Origin: Pelagibacterales bacterium SAG-MED22
GTDB lineage: Bacteria > Pseudomonadota > Alphaproteobacteria > Pelagibacterales > Pelagibacteraceae
Assembly: GCA_014653985.1 (NCBI GenBank)
Contig: JACWDT010000001.1
Span: 248,001-312,000, forward strand
DNA length: 64,000 bases
Direction of reading: 5' to 3'
How positions within the stretch are numbered: position 1 is the first letter of the stretch; each line of letters opens with the position of its first letter. A program made the position numbers and the translations under genes. Positions 9,921-20,923 of this stretch are shown here, one piece after another. The notes under the pieces were generated by a model. That model did not search any database and was not told the DNA's origin. It worked only from the letters and a program-made list of their open reading frames with translations.

Positions 9921-11360
9921 ATGCCTGATAAAATGTTAAAATTTGTAAAAATAGGTCAACAAACACCACCTAAAAGGGAAGTTGGGTCTAGAAAACAAGA
10001 TTTTAACGAGATTTACGACGAATATATAAATGAAAAAGCTAAAGAACAGTCTAGTAGGTGCTCACAATGTGGAGTTCCTTTTTGTCAAGTTCATTGCCCT
10101 TTAAGCAACAATATACCCGATTGGCTAAAGCTTACTGCTGAAGGAAGACTTAAAGAAGCCTATGAATTATCACAAAGCACAAATAATATGCCTGAAGTTT
10201 GTGGGAGAATATGTCCTCAAGACAGACTGTGTGAAGGAAATTGTGTAATTGAACAATCTGGTCATGGAACCGTAACTATTGGTTCAGTAGAAAAATATAT
10301 TACTGATAATGCTTGGGAACAAGGCTGGGTAAAACCAATTCAAGTTAAACAAGAAAAAAATCAAAGTGTAGGCATTATTGGAGCAGGTCCAGCAGGATTA
10401 GCAGCTGCAGAGCAATTAAGAAAAATTGGATATAAAATTACTGTTTATGATCGATACGATCGAGCAGGTGGCTTGTTAATATATGGAATTCCAAATTTTA
10501 AATTAGAAAAAGAAATTGTTGAAAGAAGAACGAAACTTCTAAAAGATGGAGGAATAGAGTTTGTTCAAAATTTTGAGGTTGGCAAAGATGCAACTTTAGA
10601 TCAATTACGTAAAAAGCACGACGCAATTTTGATTGCAACTGGAGTTTATAAAGCAAGAGAAGTTGAATTAAAGGGAAATGATTTGGATAATATTTTTCCA
10701 GCCATGGATTTTTTAACTGCATCAAATAAAAAAGGTTTAGGAGATGAAGTTGAATTATTTGATAAAGGAATTTTAAACGCCGAAGGTAAAGACGTTGTTG
10801 TAATTGGAGGTGGTGATACTGCTATGGATTGTGTAAGGACATCTATTAGACAAAAAGCAAAATCTGTAAAATGTTTATATAGAAGAGATAAAGAAAATAT
10901 GCCTGGTTCAGCTAGAGAGGTTGCTAATGCTGAGGAAGAAGGAGTGCAATTTGTTTGGCTATCAAGTCCAAAAGAATTTAAAGGTACAAATAAAATTGAA
11001 AAATTAGTTGTAGATCAAATCAAACTTGGTGATCCTGACGAAAGTGGAAGAAGGAAACCACAAGTTCAGGAGGGTTCAAGTTATGAAATCAATGCTGATA
11101 TGGTTATAAAGGCTTTGGGTTTTGACCCTGAAGATTTACCAAAAATGTTTGAAGCAAATGAGTTACAAGTAACAAAATGGGGAACAATTAAAGCTGATTT
11201 TGATACTATGGAGACCAATATTAAAGGTGTATTTGCTGCTGGTGATATAATTAGAGGTGCTTCTTTAGTGGTTTGGGCAATTAAAGACGGAAGAGATGCC
11301 GCAACTTCAATTAAAAATTATTTAGAAAATAAGTCTTTAAAAGAGAGAAGAGTAGCTTAG
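9921..11360 (+). CDS. gltD: Glutamate synthase small subunit
   Basis: RCSQCGVPFCQVHCPL, GRICPQDRLCEGNCV, GAGPAGLAAAEQLRK; adjacent to gltB. Confidence 0.95.
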   Translation: MPDKMLKFVKIGQQTPPKREVGSRKQDFNEIYDEYINEKAKEQSSRCSQCGVPFCQVHCPLSNNIPDWLKLTAEGRLKEAYELSQSTNNMPEVCGRICPQDRLCEGNCVIEQSGHGTVTIGSVEKYITDNAWEQGWVKPIQVKQEKNQSVGIIGAGPAGLAAAEQLRKIGYKITVYDRYDRAGGLLIYGIPNFKLEKEIVERRTKLLKDGGIEFVQNFEVGKDATLDQLRKKHDAILIATGVYKAREVELKGNDLDNIFPAMDFLTASNKKGLGDEVELFDKGILNAEGKDVVVIGGGDTAMDCVRTSIRQKAKSVKCLYRRDKENMPGSAREVANAEEEGVQFVWLSSPKEFKGTNKIEKLVVDQIKLGDPDESGRRKPQVQEGSSYEINADMVIKALGFDPEDLPKMFEANELQVTKWGTIKADFDTMETNIKGVFAAGDIIRGASLVVWAIKDGRDAATSIKNYLENKSLKERRVA

Positions 11361-14300
11361 TGAAAAAATACATTAAGAATAAAGAATTATTAAAACAAAA
11401 TCATGTTTACTCTGACGATATGGAGCATGATGCGTGTGGAGTTGGAATTATTACATCCACTGAAGGTAAAAAATCTCGTAAAGTTGTTGAGTATGGTATT
11501 GAAGCTTTAAAAGCTGTTTGGCACAGAGGTGCAGTAGATGCAGATGGAAAAACAGGAGATGGTGCAGGTATTCATGTTGAAATTCCAAAAGATTTTTTTG
11601 TGGAAAAAATAGAGGTGACTGGTCATACCCATGATAACTCTGAAATAGGCGTTGGTATGATTTTTTTACCTAGAAATGATTATGAAGCTCAAGAAAGCTG
11701 CAAAACAATAGTGGAGAGTGAATTAACAAAAAATGGTTTTAGTATTTATGGTTGGAGACAAGTTCCAATTAATCCAAACGTATTAGGCGAAAAGGCACTA
11801 CAGACTATGCCTGAAATCATTCAGGTTTTGTTTAAATCGTATGATCCAGAACTTACAAATAAAGATCTAGAAAGAAAAATATATGAAACTAGAAGAAAAA
11901 TAGAAAATGAGGCATTTAAAAAATCCTTAAATCATTTTTACATTTGTTCATTAAGCTCTAAGTCAATTATTTACAAAGGTATGTTTTTAGCTGAGGCAAT
12001 TTCAGATTTTTATTTAGATTTAAAAGATGAAAGATTTATTTCAAGATTTGCAATTTTTCATCAAAGATTTTCGACGAACACAGCTCCAAGTTGGAATTTA
12101 GCCCAACCATTTAGAGCAATCGCTCATAATGGTGAAATAAATACATTCAGGGGAAATAAAAATTGGATGAAAGTTCATGAACAAGAAATGAATAGCAATC
12201 TTTTTGAAAATATAGAAAATTTAAAACCAGTAATTCAACAAGGTACTTCAGATTCTGCTGCGCTAGATAACGTGTTTGAATTGCTCAATATTTCTGGTCA
12301 GCCTGCACCTCTAGCTAAGTTAATGTTGGTTCCAGATGCGTGGTCTAAAAAAAATGAAACTTTACCTAAAGATCACCAACAATTGTTTAATTTTTTAAAC
12401 AGTACAATGGAACCATGGGATGGTCCAGCAGCTATTGCAGGAACAGATAACGAATGGGTAATTGCTGCTAATGACAGAAATGGATTACGACCATTAAGAT
12501 ATGCAATTACAAAAGATAAATTATTATTTGCAGGATCAGAGACTGGCATGATTGAACTTAATGAAAAAAGAATACTTTCTAAGGGTAGATTAGGACCAGG
12601 AGAAATCATTGGTGTTAGAATTGAAAAAGGAAAAGTTTTTAAAAATAAGCAAATTAAAGATTATCTAGCAAAAGAGTACAAACATTTTAATTCTCAAATT
12701 ATTGACTTAGATGAAAAATTAACAATTTCTGATGAGAAAAATTCTTATTCTGGAGACGAATTAAGAAGAAGACAATATGCATTTGGAATTAGTTTAGAAG
12801 ACTTAGAATTGATATTACATCCGATGGCAGAGGATGCTAAAGAAGCTATAGGATCGATGGGAGATGATACTCCTCTAGCAGTATTATCAGACAGATACAG
12901 ACCTCTATATCATTTTTTTAGACAAAACTTTAGTCAAGTAACAAACCCTCCGATAGACTCTTTAAGAGAAAATAAAGTGATGAGTCTAAAAACAAGATTT
13001 GGAAATCTTGGAAATATCCTTAATTTTGACAATCTAACAAAGCAAAATATTTACGTTTTAAACAGTCCAATTTTATCAAATTCACAATTTGAGAAATTCA
13101 TTAATTTTTTTGGTAAAAATTCTTCCACAATTGATTGTACTTTCTCAGACAATGAAAATTTGTACGAGTCTATAAAAAGAATTCAAAAAGACGCAGAAAT
13201 AGCAGTAAGACAAGGAGTTTCACAATTAATTTTGAGTGACAAGGAGCTTTCAAACGTGAAGCTTCCAATTCCGATGTTACTTGCAGTTGGTGCGATCAAC
13301 TCATTTTTAATTGAAAAAAAATTGAGAGGGTATGTTTCTATCAATGTCCAGTCAGGAGAAGCAATGGATACTCACTCTTTTGCAACTTTAATTGGAGTTG
13401 GTGCAACTACAGTAAATCCATATCTAGCTTTTGACAGTTTATATCAAAGGCATGAAAAGAGATTGTTTGGAAAATTTAGTTTTGATGAATGTGTTGAAAG
13501 ATATATCAAGTCGGTAAATGCAGGACTTCTAAAAATAATGTCTAAGATGGGTATTTCTGTTTTAAGTTCTTATAGAGGAGGATGTAATTTTGAGACGGTT
13601 GGTTTAAGCAGAACAATTGTTGCAGATTATTTTCCTGGAGTAGTATCAAAAATTTCAGGTATAGGACTAACAGGAATTGAAAAAAAAATTAGAGAAATAC
13701 ACAAAGAAGCTTTTGAAAGCAGTGATACAATTCTCCCTATAGGTGGAATTTATAGATATAGAAAAAATGGAGAGACTCATCAGTATCAAGGAAAATTAAT
13801 TCATTTACTTCAAAGTGCTGTAGGTTCTAATTCTTATGATGCTTACAAAAGATATGTAGAGGGTATTTATAATCTACCACCAATAAATTTAAGAGATTTA
13901 ATTGATTTTAGAACAAAAAAATTAAAAGGATCAATAGATATTTCAGAAGTGGAGCCTCTAGCAAATATATTAAAAAGATTTGGAAGTGGAAGCATGTCAC
14001 ACGGTGCTTTGTCAAAAGAAGCTCATGAAACATTAGCTACTGGAATGAATAGAATTAAAGGTGCCTCTTGTAGTGGAGAAGGAGGAGAGGATGAAAAAAG
14101 ATTTAAGGTATTAGAAAATGGAGATAGCGCAAATTCTAGAGTAAAACAAATAGCCTCTGCAAGATTTGGAGTAACAGTCAATTATTTAAATAATTGTAAT
14201 GAAATTGAAATTAAAATTGCACAAGGAGCAAAACCAGGAGAAGGCGGCCAGCTTCCAGGATTTAAGATTACGAAGGAAATCGCAAGACTTAGACATTCTA

Positions 14301-15862
14301 CACCAGGAGTAACATTAATTTCTCCTCCACCACATCACGACATTTATTCAATCGAAGATCTTGCACAATTAATTTATGATTTGAAACAAATTAATCCTGA
14401 AGCAAGAATAGGAGTAAAATTAGTTGCTTCCTCTGGTGTTGGAACAATTGCAGCTGGTGTTGCTAAAGCTAAAGCAGATATAATTTTAATATCAGGACAT
14501 AATGGCGGAACTGGAGCAACACCCCAAACTAGTGTTAAATACGTTGGAATACCATGGGAAATGGGTTTGACTGAAGCTAATCAAGTTTTAACTTTAAATA
14601 ACCTTAGACACAAAGTTACTTTGAGAACAGACGGAGGAATCAAAACTGGAAGAGATGTTGTTATTGCAGCCATGATGGGAGCTGAAGAGTATGGTGTTGC
14701 TACTACAGCCTTGGTAGCAATGGGCTGCATTATGGTAAGACAATGTCATTCGAACACCTGTCCAGTTGGTGTTTGCACTCAAGATGAAAAATTGAGAGAA
14801 AAATTTACTGGTACACCAGAAAAGGTTGTCAATCTGTTCACATTTATTGGAACTGAAGTACGAGAAATATTAGCAAAACTAGGATTTAAATCTTTAAATG
14901 ATATAATTGGTAGAACTGATTTATTAAGACAGGTTAGCAAAGGATCTCCAAACTTAGACGATTTAGATTTAAATCCATTATTTGTTCAAGCTGATACAGG
15001 AAATAATAAAAGGTATTGTGATATTCCAGAAATAAACAGTGTACCAGATACTTTGGATCAAAAGATTTGGCCTGAAATAGAAAAGTCTTTAGATAGTTCA
15101 GAAAAAATTGAAAAGGTTTATCCAATACAAAATACACATAGAGCTGTTGGAACAAGAATCTCTCATCATCTCTACAAAAAATATGGATATGAAAAACTTA
15201 ATGATGATTTTTTAACTTTAAATTTTAAAGGCTCTGCTGGACAGTCTTTTGGAGCATTTTCTTCCAAAGGGTTAAAACTAGTTCTTAAAGGAGATGCTAA
15301 CGACTACGTTGGAAAAGGTTTATCAGGTGCAACAATTTCAATTAAATTGCCAGAGGAAAGTAATTTAGTTTCCAATGAAAATACAATTTTAGGAAATACA
15401 GTTCTTTATGGAGCTACCTCTGGTAAACTTTTTGCAGCAGGTCAAGCAGGAGAAAGATTTGCTGTAAGAAATTCTGGCACTACAACAGTAATTGAGGGAT
15501 GTGATTCAAATGGTTGCGAATATATGACGGGTGGAATGGTAGTAATTTTAGGAGAGGTAGGAGATAATTTTGCAGCAGGAATGACAGGTGGTATGGCTTT
15601 TATTTACGATAAATCGAACCAATTTACAAAAAAAGTAAATCCTGAGTCAGTTGTTTGGCAAACTGTAGAAACAGATTATTGGAAAGAAATTTTAAAGAAT
15701 TTAATATCTGAACACTCTAAGGAAACAGGATCTGAATTTTCAAGAAATATAATTAAAAATTATGAAGAGGAGTTAATTAATTTTGTTCAAGTTTGTCCCA
15801 AAGAAATGTTAGACAAACTAGACAAACCAATTACTCTTAAAGGTATTAAAAAAGTAAGTTAG
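11360..15862 (+). CDS. gltB: Glutamate synthase large subunit
   Basis: 1500 aa, GTG start overlapping gltD stop. N-terminal DACGVGII; GHNGGTGATPQTS; GXXGXXXG repeats at C-terminus. Confidence 0.96.
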   Translation: MKKYIKNKELLKQNHVYSDDMEHDACGVGIITSTEGKKSRKVVEYGIEALKAVWHRGAVDADGKTGDGAGIHVEIPKDFFVEKIEVTGHTHDNSEIGVGMIFLPRNDYEAQESCKTIVESELTKNGFSIYGWRQVPINPNVLGEKALQTMPEIIQVLFKSYDPELTNKDLERKIYETRRKIENEAFKKSLNHFYICSLSSKSIIYKGMFLAEAISDFYLDLKDERFISRFAIFHQRFSTNTAPSWNLAQPFRAIAHNGEINTFRGNKNWMKVHEQEMNSNLFENIENLKPVIQQGTSDSAALDNVFELLNISGQPAPLAKLMLVPDAWSKKNETLPKDHQQLFNFLNSTMEPWDGPAAIAGTDNEWVIAANDRNGLRPLRYAITKDKLLFAGSETGMIELNEKRILSKGRLGPGEIIGVRIEKGKVFKNKQIKDYLAKEYKHFNSQIIDLDEKLTISDEKNSYSGDELRRRQYAFGISLEDLELILHPMAEDAKEAIGSMGDDTPLAVLSDRYRPLYHFFRQNFSQVTNPPIDSLRENKVMSLKTRFGNLGNILNFDNLTKQNIYVLNSPILSNSQFEKFINFFGKNSSTIDCTFSDNENLYESIKRIQKDAEIAVRQGVSQLILSDKELSNVKLPIPMLLAVGAINSFLIEKKLRGYVSINVQSGEAMDTHSFATLIGVGATTVNPYLAFDSLYQRHEKRLFGKFSFDECVERYIKSVNAGLLKIMSKMGISVLSSYRGGCNFETVGLSRTIVADYFPGVVSKISGIGLTGIEKKIREIHKEAFESSDTILPIGGIYRYRKNGETHQYQGKLIHLLQSAVGSNSYDAYKRYVEGIYNLPPINLRDLIDFRTKKLKGSIDISEVEPLANILKRFGSGSMSHGALSKEAHETLATGMNRIKGASCSGEGGEDEKRFKVLENGDSANSRVKQIASARFGVTVNYLNNCNEIEIKIAQGAKPGEGGQLPGFKITKEIARLRHSTPGVTLISPPPHHDIYSIEDLAQLIYDLKQINPEARIGVKLVASSGVGTIAAGVAKAKADIILISGHNGGTGATPQTSVKYVGIPWEMGLTEANQVLTLNNLRHKVTLRTDGGIKTGRDVVIAAMMGAEEYGVATTALVAMGCIMVRQCHSNTCPVGVCTQDEKLREKFTGTPEKVVNLFTFIGTEVREILAKLGFKSLNDIIGRTDLLRQVSKGSPNLDDLDLNPLFVQADTGNNKRYCDIPEINSVPDTLDQKIWPEIEKSLDSSEKIEKVYPIQNTHRAVGTRISHHLYKKYGYEKLNDDFLTLNFKGSAGQSFGAFSSKGLKLVLKGDANDYVGKGLSGATISIKLPEESNLVSNENTILGNTVLYGATSGKLFAAGQAGERFAVRNSGTTTVIEGCDSNGCEYMTGGMVVILGEVGDNFAAGMTGGMAFIYDKSNQFTKKVNPESVVWQTVETDYWKEILKNLISEHSKETGSEFSRNIIKNYEEELINFVQVCPKEMLDKLDKPITLKGIKKVS

Positions 15863-16602
15863 ATTAATAATTTTAGCTCTTTTAAAATAATTTTTAACCC
15901 TCTTTTGTTGGATAAACTGTGATTGCCATTCTTAATGATGTTAATTTTTTTGTTAGCATTTGGAAAAAGTCTTAAAACTTTTCTAGAATAAGAGACAGGA
16001 ACAGCTTCATCTTTTTCTCCATGAATCATTGTAACTTTAATTTTTAAATTAATTTTTTTATTCAAAACTTTATTTTTTCTTCCATCCTTTACTAATTGAT
16101 AAGTTATTGGGTATTCATAATCTCCATGTTTCAAATTATAAATCCCTTTTGTAATTGTTTCTTTTTTCATTTTTTTAGAAAATTTTTTCCACATAATATG
16201 TTCTAAAAATTCGGGAGCTGCACCAATTCCTAAAAAACCAACTATTTGATTTTTAAAAATTTTAAATTGTTTTAAAGCAATCCAAGCACCCATACTTGAA
16301 CCTACCAATATAAGATTACTACCTTTAGTTTTTTTTCTAATTAATTTTGAAGTTTCATCACTCCATTTTGAAATATTACCTTTTGTAAATTCTCCTGAAG
16401 ATTTGCCATGTCCAGAATATTCAACTGCTAAGAAATTAATTTTATTTTTTTTAGCAAAATTTAGTAAAGCTTTAGGCTTCTCTCCCTCAAGATCAGACAT
16501 AAAACCATGAAGAAAAACTATACACAAACTATTTTTATAAATGTTAGAAATATATCTAATTTTCTTCGTTTTTGTGATTTTATAATATCTGAAACTTGCC
16601 AT
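15859..16602 (-). CDS. Alpha/beta hydrolase
   Basis: GSSMGAWIAL nucleophile elbow, HGFMSDLEGEK, C-terminal GNHSLS. Confidence 0.85.
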   Translation of the reverse strand: MASFRYYKITKTKKIRYISNIYKNSLCIVFLHGFMSDLEGEKPKALLNFAKKNKINFLAVEYSGHGKSSGEFTKGNISKWSDETSKLIRKKTKGSNLILVGSSMGAWIALKQFKIFKNQIVGFLGIGAAPEFLEHIMWKKFSKKMKKETITKGIYNLKHGDYEYPITYQLVKDGRKNKVLNKKINLKIKVTMIHGEKDEAVPVSYSRKVLRLFPNANKKINIIKNGNHSLSNKRGLKIILKELKLLI

Positions 16603-16643
16603 TTCGTTTATTTATTTTGTCTATTAATATATAAACTTATCAA

Positions 16644-17798
16644 ATGGCAACTAATTTAAAAGTTTTACAGGTAATCCCTAAACTAGGTTATGGGGGTGCT
16701 GAGACTGGTTGCTTTGATATTGCGCATTATTTGCCGGAGAACAACTGTAAGTCCTTTATTGTGACCAGTGGAGGCGAATTACTGAAATTTGTTGATAGAA
16801 AGAAAGTAAAAATTTTTAAACTACCTGTCCAAAGCAAAAATCCGTTATTGATTTTTATTAACTCAATCATTTTAATTGGAATTATTCTATTAAATAATAT
16901 CTCAATAGTTCATGCGCGGAGTAGAGCTCCTGCGTGGTCTTGTTTGTTTGCATCTAAATTAACTGGAAGAAAATTTGTGACCACCTTCCATGGCACTTAT
17001 AATTTTAAAAGCAATCTTAAAAAACTTTATAATTCTGTGATGGTAAGATCTGATTTGATTATTGCAGGATCAAATTTTATTTTTTCTCATATCAAGGAAA
17101 ATTATTCTAGATATTTGAATAATAAAAAAAAATTTTTAGTAATCTTCAGAGGTATTAATGTTGATTATTTCGATTCATCTACAACTCTTGAAAGTGATGA
17201 AAAAAAATTGTTAAAACAATGGGATATTGAGAAAGATAAAAAAATAATACTTTTGCCGGGAAGATTAACTTCATGGAAAGGCCAGGAAGTATTTATAGAA
17301 GCAATTAATTTGATTAATATAGAAATTGGATATGAAGCGTTTTATGCAGTTATTCTTGGAAGCGATCAGGGTCGTGAACTTTATAAGAAAAAATTAATTA
17401 GACACTCTGAACAATATAGAATGTCAAAACAAATACGATTTATAGATAATTGCAAAAATATGGTTTTGGCTTACAAAGTTTCAGACATAATAGTTTCAGC
17501 TTCCAATGAACCAGAGGCTTTTGGAAGAGTGTCAGTAGAGGCACAATCAATGGGAAAACCAATAATAGCAAGCAATATTGGTGGTTCTAATGAAACGATC
17601 ATTAATGAAAAAACAGGTTTTTTATTTGAATCAAATAACGCCAAGTCTTTAAGTAAACAGATTTTGAGAGTCCTTAATATGGATGAGACATCTTTAAAAA
17701 TGATTGGAATTGAAGCAAGAAAAAATGTTACTAAAAGATTTAATGTTGAAAAAATGTGTTTTTCTACTTATTCAGAGTATAAAAGACTATTAAATTAA
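16644..17798 (+). CDS. Glycosyltransferase family 4-like
   Basis: N-terminal GYGGAETGCFDIA; EPEAFGRVSVEAQSMGKPIIASNIGG in C-terminal domain. Confidence 0.9.
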   Translation: MATNLKVLQVIPKLGYGGAETGCFDIAHYLPENNCKSFIVTSGGELLKFVDRKKVKIFKLPVQSKNPLLIFINSIILIGIILLNNISIVHARSRAPAWSCLFASKLTGRKFVTTFHGTYNFKSNLKKLYNSVMVRSDLIIAGSNFIFSHIKENYSRYLNNKKKFLVIFRGINVDYFDSSTTLESDEKKLLKQWDIEKDKKIILLPGRLTSWKGQEVFIEAINLINIEIGYEAFYAVILGSDQGRELYKKKLIRHSEQYRMSKQIRFIDNCKNMVLAYKVSDIIVSASNEPEAFGRVSVEAQSMGKPIIASNIGGSNETIINEKTGFLFESNNAKSLSKQILRVLNMDETSLKMIGIEARKNVTKRFNVEKMCFSTYSEYKRLLN

Positions 17799-19715
17799 AT
17801 GCCTACAATAACATTACCAGACGGAAACAATATAAATTTTTCAAAAAAGGTTACCGGAGCAGAGGTAGCTGAGAAAATAAGTAAGTCTTTAGCTAAACAA
17901 GCAATGGTTATAGGTGTTGATGGTGAACTTAAAGATTTAGATTATTTAATAGATAAAGATTGTTCAGTAAAAATTTTTACTTCTAAAAATCCAGAAGGGT
18001 TGGAAACAATTAGACATGACACAGCTCATATTTTGGCAATGGCTGTTCAGGAATTGTTTCCAGGTACACAGGTTACAATTGGTCCAGTTATTGAAAATGG
18101 ATTTTATTATGACTTTGCCAGAAAAGAACCATTCACTGAAGATGATTTAGTGAAAATTGAAAATAAAATGAAAGAAATTGTTGATAGAGATGAAATTACC
18201 AAGAGAGAAGTTTGGGAGAGGAATAAAGCTATTGATCATTTCAAAAAAAAAGGTGAAATTTATAAATCTGAGTTAATTAAAGCTATTCCAGAGAATGAGG
18301 ATGTCTCAATTTATTTTCATGGAGATTGGCACGATCTTTGTAGAGGTCCCCACCTATCCTCAACAGGTAAAATAGGAAAATATTTTAAACTAACAAAAGT
18401 TTCGGGCGCTTATTGGAGGGGTGATTCAAAAAATGAAATGCTTCAAAGAATATATGGTACTAGTTGGGCTACTCAAAAAGATTTAGATGAACATCTTAAA
18501 AGAATAGATGAAGCAGAAAAAAGAGATCATAGAAAATTAGGAAGAGAAATGGATTTATTTCATTTTAGAGAAGAAAGTCCCGGATCTGTTTTCTGGCACG
18601 AAAGAGGCTGGGCGTTATTTCAAAATTTAATTAACTATATGAGACAGAGGCAGGATACAGCAGGTTACAAAGAAATTAATACGCCAGAGGTATTGGATAG
18701 ACAATTATGGGAAAAATCAGGTCATTGGGGTAAATATGGTGACAACATGTACACATCCGAAACTCCAGATGAAAAGGTGTTTGCAATAAAACCTATGAAT
18801 TGTCCAGGACATGTTCAGGTATTTAATCAAGGACTAAAAAGTTATCGAGATCTTCCTTTACGATATGCAGAATTTGGAAAAGTTCATCGATATGAACCGT
18901 CAGGAGCATTACATGGTTTACTTAGAGTTAGAGCTTTTACTCAAGATGATGCACATATTTTTTGCTCCGAGGATCAAATTACAAGCGAGTGTTTAATTGT
19001 CACTAATTTAATTTTAGATATTTATAAAGACCTTGGGTTTGAAAATGTAATTCTTAAATATGCTGATAGACCCGAAGTGAGAGTTGGTGAAAACGAGGTT
19101 TGGGACAAAGCAGAAGCATCCTTACTTGAAGCAGTGAAAGCATCAAAGTTGGAATATAGTGTTAACAAGGGAGAAGGAGCATTCTATGGTCCTAAAATTG
19201 AGTTTGTTCTTAGAGATGCAATTGGTAGAGATTGGCAGTGTGGAACTTTGCAAGTTGATTTAAATTTACCTGAAAGATTAGGAGCCTCTTATGTTGATAA
19301 AGATGGAACTAAGAAAATTCCTGTAATGTTGCACAGAGCACTATTTGGATCTTTAGAGAGATTTATTGGAATCTTAATAGAAAATTATTCTGGTAAATTT
19401 CCATTCTGGATATCACCTTTGCAAACAATGGTAATTCCTATTTCAGAAGAATTTAATGATTATGCTGTTGAGATATCTAAGAAAATTAAAAATGTAGGTA
19501 TAAGTTCTTCTGTTGATTTAAAAAATCAAAATTTAAATTATAAAATAAGAGATCATTCGTTAGCTAAAATACCTCTTTTGTTAATTTGTGGTAAAAAAGA
19601 AGTTGACTCCAATTCTGTAACGATTAGAAGATTAGACTCTAATAAACAAGAAAATATGGATATAGACACATTTTTAAAAACTTTCTCTGCTTTAAATAAA
19701 GCATCTTCAAACTAA
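17799..19715 (+). CDS. thrS: Threonyl-tRNA synthetase
   Basis: 638 aa; TGS domain, RHDTAHILAMA, KPMNCPGHV, RVRAFTQDDAHIF. Confidence 0.97.
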   Translation: MPTITLPDGNNINFSKKVTGAEVAEKISKSLAKQAMVIGVDGELKDLDYLIDKDCSVKIFTSKNPEGLETIRHDTAHILAMAVQELFPGTQVTIGPVIENGFYYDFARKEPFTEDDLVKIENKMKEIVDRDEITKREVWERNKAIDHFKKKGEIYKSELIKAIPENEDVSIYFHGDWHDLCRGPHLSSTGKIGKYFKLTKVSGAYWRGDSKNEMLQRIYGTSWATQKDLDEHLKRIDEAEKRDHRKLGREMDLFHFREESPGSVFWHERGWALFQNLINYMRQRQDTAGYKEINTPEVLDRQLWEKSGHWGKYGDNMYTSETPDEKVFAIKPMNCPGHVQVFNQGLKSYRDLPLRYAEFGKVHRYEPSGALHGLLRVRAFTQDDAHIFCSEDQITSECLIVTNLILDIYKDLGFENVILKYADRPEVRVGENEVWDKAEASLLEAVKASKLEYSVNKGEGAFYGPKIEFVLRDAIGRDWQCGTLQVDLNLPERLGASYVDKDGTKKIPVMLHRALFGSLERFIGILIENYSGKFPFWISPLQTMVIPISEEFNDYAVEISKKIKNVGISSSVDLKNQNLNYKIRDHSLAKIPLLLICGKKEVDSNSVTIRRLDSNKQENMDIDTFLKTFSALNKASSN

Positions 19716-20261
19716 GTGGCAGATTTTAAACAAAATTATTTTCAACGAAGGACTAAGGACAGAGGACCAAGGTCTAATAATAGAATTTCCTCTCCAGATG
19801 TTCAAGTGATAGCAAGTGATGGTGAAAATCTTGGTGTGCTAAATACTAATGAAGCTATTTCAATGGCAAAAAATCAAGGATTTGATTTAATTGAAATAGC
19901 ACCCAACGCAAATCCTCCAGTTTGTAAAATCATGGACATGGGTAAGTATAAATATGATGCTCAAAAAAAAGCAAATCTTGCGAAAAAAAAACAAAAAATC
20001 GTTTTATTAAAAGAAATTAAAATGAGACCCGTAACAGAAACTCATGATTATGATTTCAAAGTTAAAAATGCGAAAAAATTCATTGCCAAAGGAGATAAAG
20101 TAAAATTTACTATAAGGTTTAAGGGTCGAGAATTACAACACTCCCACCTAGGAAATGAACTGATGGGTAAAATTAAAGAAGATATGAAAGATATTGGCAA
20201 GGTGGAGCTTCATCCAAAATTTGACGGTAAGCAAATGATAATGGTTATACAGCCTTTATAG
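19716..20261 (+). CDS. infC: Translation initiation factor IF-3 (GTG start)
   Basis: VQVIASDGENLGVLNTNEAISMA, DLIEIAPNANPPVCKIMDMGKYKY; upstream of rpmI-rplT. Confidence 0.95.
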   Translation: MADFKQNYFQRRTKDRGPRSNNRISSPDVQVIASDGENLGVLNTNEAISMAKNQGFDLIEIAPNANPPVCKIMDMGKYKYDAQKKANLAKKKQKIVLLKEIKMRPVTETHDYDFKVKNAKKFIAKGDKVKFTIRFKGRELQHSHLGNELMGKIKEDMKDIGKVELHPKFDGKQMIMVIQPL

Positions 20262-20314
20262 TGTTTAATAGAGGTTGTAAAATTATATCATTCTTTGTAT
20301 AAGTCCGCAGAATT

Positions 20315-20521
20315 ATGCCAAAATTAAAAACAAAAAGCTCAGCAAAAAAAAGATTTAAAATATCAGCTAAAGGTAAAGTGATGACTGCCCAAGCTGGTAA
20401 AAGGCATGGCATGATTAAAAGAACAAATTCTCAAATTAGAAAATTAAGAGGCACAACAACAATGTCAAAGCAAGATGGAAAAATTGTTAAATCTTATATG
20501 CCTTACAGCTTAAGAGGATAA
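20315..20521 (+). CDS. rpmI: Ribosomal protein L35
   Basis: [22 protein letters not shown]; position between infC and rplT. Confidence 0.96.
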   Translation: MPKLKTKSSAKKRFKISAKGKVMTAQAGKRHGMIKRTNSQIRKLRGTTTMSKQDGKIVKSYMPYSLRG

Positions 20522-20523
20522 TA

Positions 20524-20880
20524 ATGGCAAGAGTTAAAAGAGGTGTAACAAGTAAAGCTAAGCATAAAAAAGTTTTAAAAGCTGTCAAAGGTCAATGGGG
20601 CAGAAGAAAAAACACTATAAGAGTTGCAAAGCAGGCAATGGAAAAATCGATGCAATATGCTTATAGAGATAGAAGAAACAAAAAAAGAGACTTCAAATCT
20701 TTATGGATACAAAGAATCAATGCCGGTGTTAGAGCTGAAGGTATGACATATTCTAAATTCGTAAACGGACTAAGTAAATGTGGTATAGTAATTGATAGAA
20801 AAATTCTTGCTGAAATTGCCTATGATAGCCCAGAGGCGTTCAAAACAATTGTACAAAAAGCCCAATCAGCATTGAATTAA
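20524..20880 (+). CDS. rplT: Ribosomal protein L20
   Basis: [41 protein letters not shown]. Confidence 0.97.
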   Translation: MARVKRGVTSKAKHKKVLKAVKGQWGRRKNTIRVAKQAMEKSMQYAYRDRRNKKRDFKSLWIQRINAGVRAEGMTYSKFVNGLSKCGIVIDRKILAEIAYDSPEAFKTIVQKAQSALN

Positions 20881-20923
20881 TTTTCATTGTTGTTTTTCTA
20901 AGGTTAACAAATATTCTACCGAT

